Part shown: positions 16,234-25,200 of the stretch, in pieces | Position numbering within the stretch: position 1 is the stretch's first letter | How the letters are laid out: every line of letters starts with the position of its first letter | DNA from: Pseudomonas ovata | GTDB taxonomy: Bacteria > Pseudomonadota > Gammaproteobacteria > Pseudomonadales > Pseudomonadaceae | Length of the DNA: 64,000 nucleotides | Direction of reading: 5' to 3' | Assembly (NCBI RefSeq): GCF_003131185.1 | Contig: NZ_QFFU01000001.1 | Location: 620,001-684,000 of the forward strand | Notes under the pieces: generated by a model | The model's database searches: none | The model's input: the letters and a program-made list of their open reading frames with translations, nothing else | What the model was told of the DNA's origin: nothing | Position numbers and translations under genes: made by a program

Positions 16234-17355
16234 ATGCAGTCGCTGCTTGAAACCTTTCACGACAGCGCCCTGGACCTGATGGCTTGCGGTGCGGCTGTGG
16301 AACCATGGCTAGGCCAGTTCGCCCTTTTCCTGCAGTCTCGTCTGCCCGGCTCGACCGTCGGCATCAGTGTGCTCGACCGTCCTGGCCGTACGTTCCGTCA
16401 CTCGACCTTCCCGGCGCTGCCACGCGCCTTCAGCGAGCGTCTGGAAAACAACATTATCGTCACCGACCGTGGCACCTGTGGTCTGGCGATCTTGAGTGGG
16501 CGACCGATCGATGTACCGGATGTCACCGCCGATGCGCGCTTTGCGCCGCAATGGACCGCCTTACTGCAGCAGTATGGGCTGACGTCCATCCTGTCGACCC
16601 CGGCGCTGGACGTGGAGAGTACGCCGCAGGGCTGCATCGCAGTGCTGCATGCGGTGGCCACGCCGCTGGATGCCGATCAGCACGCGTTGATTCAAGCCGC
16701 AGCCACGCTGTGCGCCAAGGTGTGTCGCTACAGCCGTACGCGGGAGTCGCATCAGTTGCTGATCGGTGAGCTGGAGCACCGGATGCGCAATATCTTTGCC
16801 GTCATCGGCGGTGTGGCGGATGTGACGCTGAAAAGCAACCCGGAGCCGAAGGGGTTCAGGGAGGCGTTCGGCAAGCGGCTGGTGATGATGCACCGTGCGC
16901 ATGCGATTGCCATGAGTGCCGATGAAATGGATCTGGGCACGCTGCTGCACGAGGTGCTGGGGCCTTATGCCGGCCATTTCGATATCCAGTGCCAAGGACC
17001 GGCGGTGCAGTTGGTGCCGGAGGCGGCTTCGGCGCTGGCTCTGGTGATCAATGAGCTGGCCACCAATGCAGCGAAATACGGCGCGCTTTCGGTGCCGGGC
17101 GGGGTGTTGCAGGTGCAGTGGTCTGTTGCGCCTGAGGATGGCCGGGCGGAGCCCGTGTTTGGCATGGCGTGGATGGAAAGTAACGGGCCTTGTGTGGCGC
17201 CGCCGGCGCGCAAAGGGTATGGCACGGCGATGATCAATGGCAGCCTGCGCAATGCCTTTGAGGGGGCGGCAGTGCTGGCGTATGAGCCAGCGGGGTTCCG
17301 GTGTGAGATCAGGGCGCCGTTTACGGAGCGGCTTGGGAAGCGCGCAAGCCTGTAA
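16234..17355 (+). CDS. GAF domain HWE-family sensor histidine kinase
   Basis: 373 residues from ATG 16234 (GAGGG upstream). An N-terminal GAF-type sensor region occupies about residues 20-170, with no membrane segment, so it is a soluble sensor. The histidine box ELEHRMRNIFAVI near residue 188 and the N-box VINELATNAAKYGALS identify the HWE/HisKA_2 class. The C-terminal ATPase ends with RKGYGTAMINGSL. HWE kinases often contain light- or redox-responsive PAS/GAF domains. No response regulator gene is adjacent, so it is an orphan kinase. Confidence 0.85.
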   Translation: MQSLLETFHDSALDLMACGAAVEPWLGQFALFLQSRLPGSTVGISVLDRPGRTFRHSTFPALPRAFSERLENNIIVTDRGTCGLAILSGRPIDVPDVTADARFAPQWTALLQQYGLTSILSTPALDVESTPQGCIAVLHAVATPLDADQHALIQAAATLCAKVCRYSRTRESHQLLIGELEHRMRNIFAVIGGVADVTLKSNPEPKGFREAFGKRLVMMHRAHAIAMSADEMDLGTLLHEVLGPYAGHFDIQCQGPAVQLVPEAASALALVINELATNAAKYGALSVPGGVLQVQWSVAPEDGRAEPVFGMAWMESNGPCVAPPARKGYGTAMINGSLRNAFEGAAVLAYEPAGFRCEIRAPFTERLGKRASL

Positions 17356-17488
17356 ATTACTGCACCTGTGCCGCCGTCGTGGCGGGCCAGCGTCAGACCG
17401 TGCTCAGTCAGCACACTATACGATTACATGAAGTCATGATCTGGAGACTGATCACCCCTCGAATCAATGGAGCACACAGGCAACCCTT

Positions 17489-17722
17489 ATGGAAAAAACA
17501 ATACGGCTCGCCACGGTTGAAGACATCCCTGCCATTTTCGAGATTCGAACCGGTGTGCGGGAAAACCATCTTTCTTATCTGAGCGGGCTCGGGGATCGGG
17601 TTGTGTCAGTGGCACTTTCAGGGCAAGACCAGGCATCGATCTGTTGCGCCTGTAAGGCAGTCATCGCGGGCAGAGCCCTCTCCCACAGTTCTGAGCGGGC
17701 TCGGGGATGCCCGGGATTGTGA
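17489..17722 (+). pseudogene. Truncated GNAT acetyltransferase, interrupted by a REP-like insert
   Basis: The first ~30 residues (MEKTIRLATVEDIPAIFEIR, then TGVRENHLS) match the start of a GNAT N-acetyltransferase, but the acetyl-CoA-binding core is missing. After about codon 32 the frame runs into a 112-bp segment holding a REP-like palindrome (17660-17688) and flanked by a 19-bp direct repeat, TCTGAGCGGGCTCGGGGAT (17578-17596 and 17690-17708). A good start and plausible N-terminus with no body indicate a gene relic. Confidence 0.7.
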
Positions 17723-17744
17723 TCCGGGGAACGTTTGTTCGTTG

Positions 17745-17777
17745 AAGCGGCGCTGAGTGATCAGTCGCCGCTTTTTC
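17745..17777. terminator. Hairpin terminator
   Basis: AAGCGGCG / CGCCGCTT, an 8-bp stem followed by TTTTC on the plus strand, overlapping the 3' end of the AraC gene on the opposite strand. It probably ended the lost acetyltransferase transcript. Confidence 0.6.
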
Positions 17778-18732
17778 TTTGCCCTTCGCCCAGACGGTAG
17801 TCGCGGGCTGTCATGCCGTGGGCCTTGCGGAATACGCGGCTGAAATAGGCCATGTCGCTGAACCCCCAGCGGTAGGCAATCTCGCTGATCTGCCGTTTGC
17901 CCAGCAAGGGTTCGCGCAGGTCGCGGGCGCAGCGTTGCAGGCGTGACGCCAGCAGGTAGCGGCCGAACGAGGTCTGTTCTTCCTGGAACAGGCTGTTGAT
18001 GTAGCGCACGCTGATGCCGAACCGGGCGCTGACGCTGGCCAGGGACAGCTCGCTGTCGCCCAGGCGGGTCTGGATGTCGTCCTTGAGGCGCAGCAGCAAG
18101 GCGCTGCGGCGTGGGCCCGGGATGTCGCCCTTGACCCGTTCGGACAGCGCCATGGCCAGCAGGTCCAGGCCCTGGTCGACCAGGCGTGTCTGTTGTGCTT
18201 CGGCCATGCGGTCTTCCAGGCCCGAGAGGCCGGTGAGGAAGTCGAACACCAGGCGGTCGAGGGGGTTGTTGCGTGACATCGGTAACGCGGTCAGGTACTC
18301 CAGGTTACACAAGCGCTGTTGCAGGCGGTGCCGCGGAATCTGCACCACGGTCTGGCGAAACGCACCGTCGAAGTGCAGTTGGTAGGGGCGGCGGGTGTCA
18401 TAGATGGCAAAGTCGCCGACCTCCAAGTGCGCCTCGCGGCCTTCCTGGCAGACCCGGGCGCGACCTTCGATGGCCAGGCTGACGAGCACGAACTCGTCAT
18501 CACTGCGGGCGATGCGCGAGGCGTCTCGCACAACGCTTTGCTCGTTGGCCTGCACGTCCACCACGGCCAGTTCACCGAGGCGGTAGGCCTCCAGGCGGCC
18601 GTAGAAATGCTGCCGGTCGGGGAACGCACACGCCAGCGGCACGAAGGTGTTGCAGACCACGTCCTGCCAGAAGTCGGCGCGCTCGTGCACGCCAATGCTG
18701 TGGGTATCGAATGAGATGCTCATCGCGTTCAA
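17761..18732 (-). CDS. AraC-family regulator of the nitrilase operon
   Basis: 323 residues. The N-terminal ~200 residues match the AraC-binding-like cupin domain (FGRLEAYRLGELAVVDVQA...). The C-terminal ~100 residues carry the double helix-turn-helix: LASVSARFGISVRYINSLF and ISEIAYRWGFSDMAYFSRVF. It is divergently transcribed from the nitrilase-aldoxime dehydratase genes, so it very likely activates them in response to an aldoxime, nitrile or related aromatic compound. The 158-bp shared promoter region has no operator that I can name. Confidence 0.85.
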   Translation of the reverse strand: MNAMSISFDTHSIGVHERADFWQDVVCNTFVPLACAFPDRQHFYGRLEAYRLGELAVVDVQANEQSVVRDASRIARSDDEFVLVSLAIEGRARVCQEGREAHLEVGDFAIYDTRRPYQLHFDGAFRQTVVQIPRHRLQQRLCNLEYLTALPMSRNNPLDRLVFDFLTGLSGLEDRMAEAQQTRLVDQGLDLLAMALSERVKGDIPGPRRSALLLRLKDDIQTRLGDSELSLASVSARFGISVRYINSLFQEEQTSFGRYLLASRLQRCARDLREPLLGKRQISEIAYRWGFSDMAYFSRVFRKAHGMTARDYRLGEGQRKSGD

Positions 18733-18890
18733 CCTGCGTTTTCAAGCCTTGAGCCAATAAAGATGCAATTGCGGCACCACTGCGCCCCTCCCCGCCGTGG
18801 CAGTCAATAAGCGCTTCCTTTGGGTCCTACTGCTGACGGTGTCGGCGCGCCTAGCCTGTGGTCACTTACCCGCCATTGGAGTCGACCGCG

Positions 18891-19913
18891 ATGCAAGCCC
18901 CCCTGAAAGTTGCCTGTGTACAAGCCGCCCCGGTGTTTCTGGACCTGGAGGCCACGGTGGACAAGACCGTGGCGCTGATCGAGCAGGCTGCTGCCGAGGG
19001 CGCGGGCCTGATTGCCTTTCCGGAGACGTGGATTCCGGGTTACCCGTGGTTTCTGTGGCTGGATGCGCCGGCCTGGAACATGCCGCTGGTGCACCGTTAC
19101 CACCAGCAGTCACTGGTGCTCGACAGCCCGCAGGCACGGCGCATCAGCGCAGCGGCGCGCCAGGCCGGCATCTATGTGGTGCTGGGCTACAGCGAGCGCA
19201 GCCAGGGTTCGCTGTACATCGGCCAGTGGATCATCGACAACCACGGCGAAACCGTCGGCATACGGCGCAAGCTCAAGGCCACGCACGTCGAGCGCACGCT
19301 GTTCGGGGAAAGTGACGGGTCGTCGCTGCGCACCTTTGAAACGCCCATCGGCGTGCTCGGCGCGCTGTGCTGCTGGGAGCACCTGCAACCGCTGTCCAAG
19401 TACGCGCTGTATGCGCAGAACGAGCAGATCCATGTGGCGGCCTGGCCCAGCTTCAGCCTGTACACCAACGCCACCCAGGCGCTGGGGCCGGAGGTGAATA
19501 TCGCCGCCTCGCGCGTGTATGCCGCCGAGGGCCAGTGCTTTGTGATCGCGCCGTGTGCGGTGGTGTCGCCGGAAATGATCGAGCTATTGTGCGACACCGA
19601 CGCCAAGCGCAGCCTGTTGCAGGCCGGTGGTGGTCATGCGCGGATCTTTGGCCCGGATGGCAGCGAGCTGGCCACGCCGCTGGGCGAGCATGAAGAGGGC
19701 CTGCTGTACGCCACACTGGACCCGGCGGCGCTGATCTTCGCCAAGGTCGCGGCGGACCCGGCCGGGCACTACTCGCGCCCCGACGTCACCCGCCTGATGC
19801 TCAACACCAACGCCAACCCGTGCGTGGTGCCGTTGCCCGGCCTGCCGGTCGCGGTGGCTGAAGCGGCGGTACAAGCGAACGAATCCACAGCCGCTGCCCA
19901 CGTCGAGGTGTGA
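18891..19913 (+). CDS. Nitrilase (aliphatic/arylacetonitrilase type)
   Basis: 340 residues from ATG 18891 (GGAG 10 bases upstream). Nitrilase catalytic triad: Glu in FPETWIPGYPWF near residue 45, Lys in RRKLKATH near 127, Cys in CCWEH near 161. It hydrolyses R-CN to R-COOH and ammonia in the cytoplasm. The sequence style (NIAASRVYAAEGQCFV) matches Pseudomonas arylacetonitrilases. It is followed after one base by aldoxime dehydratase, which makes its substrate. An in-frame ATG at 18858 lacks a ribosome site and is not favoured. Confidence 0.93.
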   Translation: MQAPLKVACVQAAPVFLDLEATVDKTVALIEQAAAEGAGLIAFPETWIPGYPWFLWLDAPAWNMPLVHRYHQQSLVLDSPQARRISAAARQAGIYVVLGYSERSQGSLYIGQWIIDNHGETVGIRRKLKATHVERTLFGESDGSSLRTFETPIGVLGALCCWEHLQPLSKYALYAQNEQIHVAAWPSFSLYTNATQALGPEVNIAASRVYAAEGQCFVIAPCAVVSPEMIELLCDTDAKRSLLQAGGGHARIFGPDGSELATPLGEHEEGLLYATLDPAALIFAKVAADPAGHYSRPDVTRLMLNTNANPCVVPLPGLPVAVAEAAVQANESTAAAHVEV

Positions 19914-19914
19914 C

Positions 19915-20949
19915 ATGGATTCTTCCATTGCTGAACACTTGCGCCAGCCGCGCCGCCAGGCCAGCAGCACCCCGCCCGGCTACCAGCCGCCCTACCCGGC
20001 CTGGTCGGCGCGTTTCGATCCGCTGGTGGGCCAGGTGGTGATGGCCTGCTTCGGCGTGCAGTCCCGGCAGGCGGTCGGCCTGGCCGAGCTGGGGCCGATC
20101 ACGACGTTGTTCGCAGCCGACGCCGGCCCCCGCTACTGGGACAGCGCCCATTGCGTGGACGCCAAGGGCTTTGCGACCTGCATCGCCATCGCCTACTGGA
20201 GCGATGTGGCGGCCTTCGAGCAATGGCGACAGGCCTCGGGGTTTGCCGCGTGGTGGCAGGACCCGGCGCGCGAAGCCGGGCCACTGGGCTGGTTCATGGA
20301 GGTGGTGTGCCCGACGGCCGACCGCTTCGAGACACTGTTTTCGGCGCTCGATGCGCCGGAGGGTGTCAGCCACCTGGCCCACGGCATGAGCGCGCCGATT
20401 GTAGAGCACGCCTACTGGGGCAGCGCCCGCGACCGCCTGCCGCTGGCGCAGGTCGAGGCGCTGGCCGGCAGTACGGCGCCAGTGGTGGCAGAACAGCTGC
20501 GGCCGGGCCGGGTGCGGGTGCCGGGTCGCGACAACCTGTGCCTGATCCGCTCCGGGCAAGACTGGACCGGCACCACCGGCCGGGAGCGCGAGATGTACGT
20601 CCATGATGTGCAACCGGTACTGCGCACTGGCATGGATTTTCTGCGCGACGAGGGCCAGGCCATCGGTTGCCTGAATTGCCGGCTGATGCAGGCACTGGAC
20701 AGCCAGACCGGCGCGCCGGTGGAAAAGAGCTTTGGCCTGGTGTGGTTCAACGACCTGGCCAACCTGGAGCGCTGGGCCAAGACCCACCCGACGCACCTGG
20801 CGATCTTCGGTGGCTTCATGCAGTACGTGCAGGCCCTGAATTTCCAGGTCCAGTTGCGCCTGTACCACGAGGTCGCGGTCATTCCCGCGGACGCGCAGTA
20901 CTTCGAATACCTCAACTGCCATCCCGACAGCGGCCTGCTCAGCCGCTGA
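19915..20949 (+). CDS. oxd: Aldoxime dehydratase (heme enzyme)
   Basis: 344 residues, close to the usual 350. It dehydrates aldoximes to nitriles with a heme bound directly to substrate nitrogen. Family features: HGMSAPIVEHAYWGSARDR in the middle, RSGQDW (active-site Ser region) near residue 213, HPTHLAIFGGF with the probable heme-ligand His near 295, and RLYHEVAV with the probable distal catalytic His near 319. It directly follows the nitrilase (1-base gap), so the pair converts aldoxime to nitrile to carboxylic acid. Substrates are probably phenylacetaldoxime-like compounds from plants. Confidence 0.92.
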   Translation: MDSSIAEHLRQPRRQASSTPPGYQPPYPAWSARFDPLVGQVVMACFGVQSRQAVGLAELGPITTLFAADAGPRYWDSAHCVDAKGFATCIAIAYWSDVAAFEQWRQASGFAAWWQDPAREAGPLGWFMEVVCPTADRFETLFSALDAPEGVSHLAHGMSAPIVEHAYWGSARDRLPLAQVEALAGSTAPVVAEQLRPGRVRVPGRDNLCLIRSGQDWTGTTGREREMYVHDVQPVLRTGMDFLRDEGQAIGCLNCRLMQALDSQTGAPVEKSFGLVWFNDLANLERWAKTHPTHLAIFGGFMQYVQALNFQVQLRLYHEVAVIPADAQYFEYLNCHPDSGLLSR

Positions 20950-20968
20950 GCCCGCCAGGAGAACGACC

Positions 20969-21847
20969 ATGCCGTACCTCACCCGTCACACCCTGGCCGG
21001 CGCCTCGCTGTTGTGCTGCGCCACCGCCAGCCAGGCGCTGGAGATCACTGCCGGCGACTACGAGCCCTTGCCGCCCGGCATGGGCGCGCTGATCCTGTAC
21101 GCCCAGCACAGCGAAAGCTCGGACTTCTACCGCAACGGCCATAAGGTCTCGGACGATTTCAAACTCAAGACCGATGTCGCACTGTTGCGTTATATCCAGT
21201 CGGTGCCGCTCAGCCCCACGGCCTCGTTCGAGCCGCAGTTCATCCTGCCTTATGGCCGCCTGAAAGCCGGAGGTGATGCCCGCGCCCTGGGGCAGACCAC
21301 CGGCACCGGCGACCTGATCCTCGGCGCACCGGTCAAGTGGACGCTGGACACGGCGCACAAGGATGTCTTTTCCCTGGGGCCTTACCTGTACCTGCCCACC
21401 GGCAGCTACGAGCGCAACGACCCGCTGAACCTGGGCGAGAACCGCTGGCGGCTGTTGCTGCAAGCGGCCTATATCCACCACTTCAACGCTGACTGGGCGC
21501 TGGACACCGCCGCCGACGTGTCGTGGTTCGGCCGCAACACCGATGCCGGCCCGGACGGCGTCACCCTCAAGCAAAAACCGCGCTACGAATACCAGGCCTA
21601 CCTGCGCTACCACCTCTCGCCCGGCACCCACCTGGCTTTTGGCGGCGGCTATGTCGACGGCGGCAAGACCCGGCTCGACAACGTCGACCAGGACGACGCC
21701 CTCGGCACCCAGTACATCCGCTTCAGCGCCACCCACATGCTGACCCAGACCGTGCAGGTGCAGGCCGTGCTGGGCAAGGACCTGGAGGTGGAACAAGGCT
21801 TCAAGGAAAAAGCCCGGCTCAACCTGCGCCTGGCCAAGCTCTTCTGA
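20969..21847 (+). CDS. SphA-like outer-membrane protein (phenol MetA-pathway family)
   Basis: 292 residues with a signal peptide (LAGASLLCCATASQA, cleavage near residue 24), then PPGMGALILYAQHSES, typical of SphA/phenol-degradation MetA-like proteins. The alternating pattern and terminal aromatic Phe (LRLAKLF) suggest a beta-barrel. It likely admits aromatic aldoximes, nitriles or acids. It is the third gene of the nitrilase operon, 20 bp after the aldoxime dehydratase. Confidence 0.82.
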   Translation: MPYLTRHTLAGASLLCCATASQALEITAGDYEPLPPGMGALILYAQHSESSDFYRNGHKVSDDFKLKTDVALLRYIQSVPLSPTASFEPQFILPYGRLKAGGDARALGQTTGTGDLILGAPVKWTLDTAHKDVFSLGPYLYLPTGSYERNDPLNLGENRWRLLLQAAYIHHFNADWALDTAADVSWFGRNTDAGPDGVTLKQKPRYEYQAYLRYHLSPGTHLAFGGGYVDGGKTRLDNVDQDDALGTQYIRFSATHMLTQTVQVQAVLGKDLEVEQGFKEKARLNLRLAKLF

Positions 21848-22221
21848 CCCCCGTACACCCCGGTAGGAGCGCGCTCTGCCCGCGACCGGCTGCGCAGCAG
21901 TCGTAACATTGTGGCGTTTCGCAGAATTCTGAATGCGTTCACCGTCATGAATTTATGGCGTTTCATAGATTTTGCGAGCGCTGCGCCCCCGGTCGCGGTG
22001 GTCCGGCATTCCGGCAGAGCGCGTTCGCCGGTCCAGTCTTTGATGCATGACAGGGTGCCGCCTCGTCGGCCTCCATAAGCCACGCCCCGGCCGCGTCGGT
22101 GAAACACTTTGCAAGACTACCCGCAGTCGTTACTGTGTAGCCCATCGCAAGCTCCGCTTGATCGCCCCACCGATACGTTCGGTCTGCATGGGCTCCATCT
22201 TTTTTCCGGTAGACAAAACAC
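21848..22221. repeat. Intergenic region with REP-pair element R1 (about 21863-22024)
   Basis: Contains one of six long palindromic elements found in the window. It starts GTAGGAGCGCGCTCTGCCCG and ends with an inverted GCAGAGCGCG, with inner subrepeats of the type GGCGTTTCGCAGA / GGCGTTTCATAGA. It lies downstream of the SphA gene and may act in transcript end protection or termination. The right part must hold the promoter of the DUF4011 gene; none is clearly recognised. Confidence 0.7.
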
Positions 22222-25200
22222 ATGACCGCGCAACCCACGGCCGGCCGGCCGTTGACCATGGATGAACGCAACCTGCTGAAAGACCTGATGCTCGCGCAGG
22301 TGCCCCGGGACGGCTCGGCGGTGATCAACACAACCTTGCAGCAACGGCTGGCGCAGAAGGCGGCGGCCTATGGCCTTGAGGTCGATGACGTCACCTATGA
22401 AACCATCCGCGACGAATTGATCGCCAAGGGCTGGCTGTACCGCATGGGCGAAGACGGCGACGCGGTGTCGCTGACTGACCAGCCCACGCCAGACGAACAA
22501 GAGCCGGTCACCCCAGAACCACCCGACGACCTGCCCGAGCCCGCCTTCGAAACCCCGGGCAGCATGGAAAAACTCCGTGGCCGCCTGCTCGACCTCAGCG
22601 CCCGCAACCGCCTGCTCAACTTTTCCCACGCCCGCTCCAAACGCTTCGTGCGCCTGGTCGACGAATTGCCCGATCAGTTGTTCACCGCCCTGCTCGACGA
22701 AACCACGCTGCGCTTTGCCGCGATCCCCGAGCCCACCGAGCGGCAACTGATCGACCAGGGCTACCTGAAATACGACGCCGCCTCGGGCAGTGTCAGCGAG
22801 CTCAAGAAACCGCCGAGCAGCGAAGCCTGGGCCATGTGCTCAGGGATCAACACCGAATACGACCTGCCGCTGCCACACCCCGACGGCACCGACAGCGAAG
22901 ACAAGAAGCACACCGACAACACCCTGCAGACGCTGTACTACCCCGGCGAGCTGGAGGCGCGCCTGCAAACCCTGCACGCGCAGGCGCGGCTGTCGCAGGA
23001 AGAGACCGGCGCCAATATCCTGTACCTGGCGCTGGGGTTCCTGGAGTGGGACGAATCCATCGCCGGCAAGAACAGCCCGCGCCTGGCCCCGCTGATGCTG
23101 CTGCCGGTGCGCCTGGAAAAGGGCAAGCTCAATGCTAGGACCGCCACCTTCAGTTATGAGATGCACTACAGCGGCGAAGACATCCTGACCAACCTGTCGC
23201 TGCAGGAAAAACTGCGCCGCGACTTTGGCCTGGCGCTGCCGGGCATCACCGAAGACCTGCTGCCCGAAACCTATTTCGCCCACGTGCAGAACACCCTGCT
23301 GGAAACCAAACCCGACTGGAAGCTGCACCGCTACGCCTCGCTGGGCCTGTTCGAGTTCGGCAAGCTGATGATGTACCTGGACCTGGAGCCGGAGAAGAAC
23401 CCGGCCTTGTTGCAGAATGCCCTGGTGCAGCGCCTGACCGGCCTGTCCGGCAGCGCTGCCACCGAAGAAGACCACACGGCAGGTTCTGGCTCTGCGGGCG
23501 GCAGTTTCAGCAGCGAGCACGCCATCGACGAGCTGCCGGACGTGCATCAGCAGTTCCCGCTGATCGACGACGCCGACAGCTCACAGCACAGCGCCTTGAT
23601 CGATGTGATGCGCGGCGAGAACCTGGTCATCGAAGGCCCGCCCGGCACCGGCAAGTCGCAGACCATCACCAACATGATTTCGGCGGCCTTGGCCCAAGGC
23701 AAGAAGATCCTCTTCGTGGCCGAGAAACGTGCCGCCCTGGAGGTGGTGAAAAACCGTCTGACCCGCGCTGGCCTCGGTGATTTCTGCCTGGAATTGCACA
23801 GCCACAAGAGCCAGAAAAGCGCCGTGGCCGCCAGCATCGGCCAGCGCATCAGCAGCCAGGGCAGCTACCTGCCACCGGAGCAATTGCAGGCGCTGATCGC
23901 CAACTACGAGCGCCTCAAACAGCAGCTCAACGACCACGTCAAACAACTGCACGCGCTCCACGAAGACAGCGGCCTGAGCGCGCACCAGATCCTGATGCAG
24001 GCCACGCGCCTGCGCGAAGAGCTGGGCCTGCGCCCGGCCGATGTGCACCCGGCCCAGGTGCAGGGGCTCGACCGCAACGAGATCCATGAACAAGCCGGCT
24101 ACTTCACCCACCTCTACAGCAAGACCGCCGCCGAGGCCGGGCCCACCGGCGAGCTGGCCACACACCCGTGGTTTGGCTGCACGCTGACGCAACTCACCGG
24201 TCTGGAACGCACCGCCTTGCTGCAACAGTTGCAGCAAGCCATCGCGGCCTTGGCGCAACTCGACAGCGCCCGCACCACGGCCGCCGGCCAGCTTGAGGCT
24301 GCCGAGATCGCCAGCGCCTCGCTGAGCACGCTTGAGCAACTGGCCCAGGCGCTGGCCGCCGTGCCGTTGCCCAAGGGCGATGAAGACTGGGCGCTGATCG
24401 AGCGCCTCGACGCGGCCCGCTGTGCCGCGCTCCAGGCCTGGCTGCAGGCCATGGACAAGTTGCTGGAGCAACGGCAACTGCTGGCCCGCTCGCTGGCCGT
24501 CGAGGCCATCGACTCCGGCACCACCGTCGACACCCTCAAGCAGGCGTGCGCGCACATCCATCGGCACAACGACAGCGACAGCCTGAAACTCGATGACCTG
24601 CTCGACCTGACCCAGGCCACCCGCGACCTGCTGGCGGGCGCCGCGCCCACTGCGCAGTTGCTGCAGACGATCAACCGCACCGCCACCGGCCAGACGCTCA
24701 AGACCGACAAACAGGGCCTTGAGCACCTTGACCTGCTGCTTGATCTGCTGCGGCAATTGCCGGCCGGCGTGGCCGGACTGCGCCACAAGCGCTTTGAACA
24801 GGCGGCGATGGACAGCGTGTTGCCCGAGCTGCAGCACCTGATCGCCGACATCCAGCGCCTTGAAACGCAGACCGCTGAAACCTTCAGCCTCGAACGCCTG
24901 CCCGATCACACCCGCCTCGAAGACCTGCAACGGGTGCTGGCCGACGACTCGCTGCTGGCCTGGCTCAAGAGCGACTGGCGTGCGGCCAAGGCCGAAGTGC
25001 TGGGCATGGTGCGCCCCGGCGTCAAGCTCGCGGCGGCGCGTGAGGCGCTGCCTGACAGCATCGCCTACAAGCGCAGCCTGCAGCGGCTCAACACCCATGC
25101 GCTGTACCGCGACACGCTTGAAGAGCTGTTCAAGGGCCGCGACACCCGGGTCGACGACCTGCTCGCCCTGCGTCACTGGTATCGCACCTTGCGCGACCGC

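Noticed and set aside
18800..18830. Sigma-54-like TGGCAGT-N4-AAGC before the nitrilase gene
   Set aside because: The -12 part lacks TTGC and the adjacent AraC-type regulator usually acts with sigma-70 promoters.
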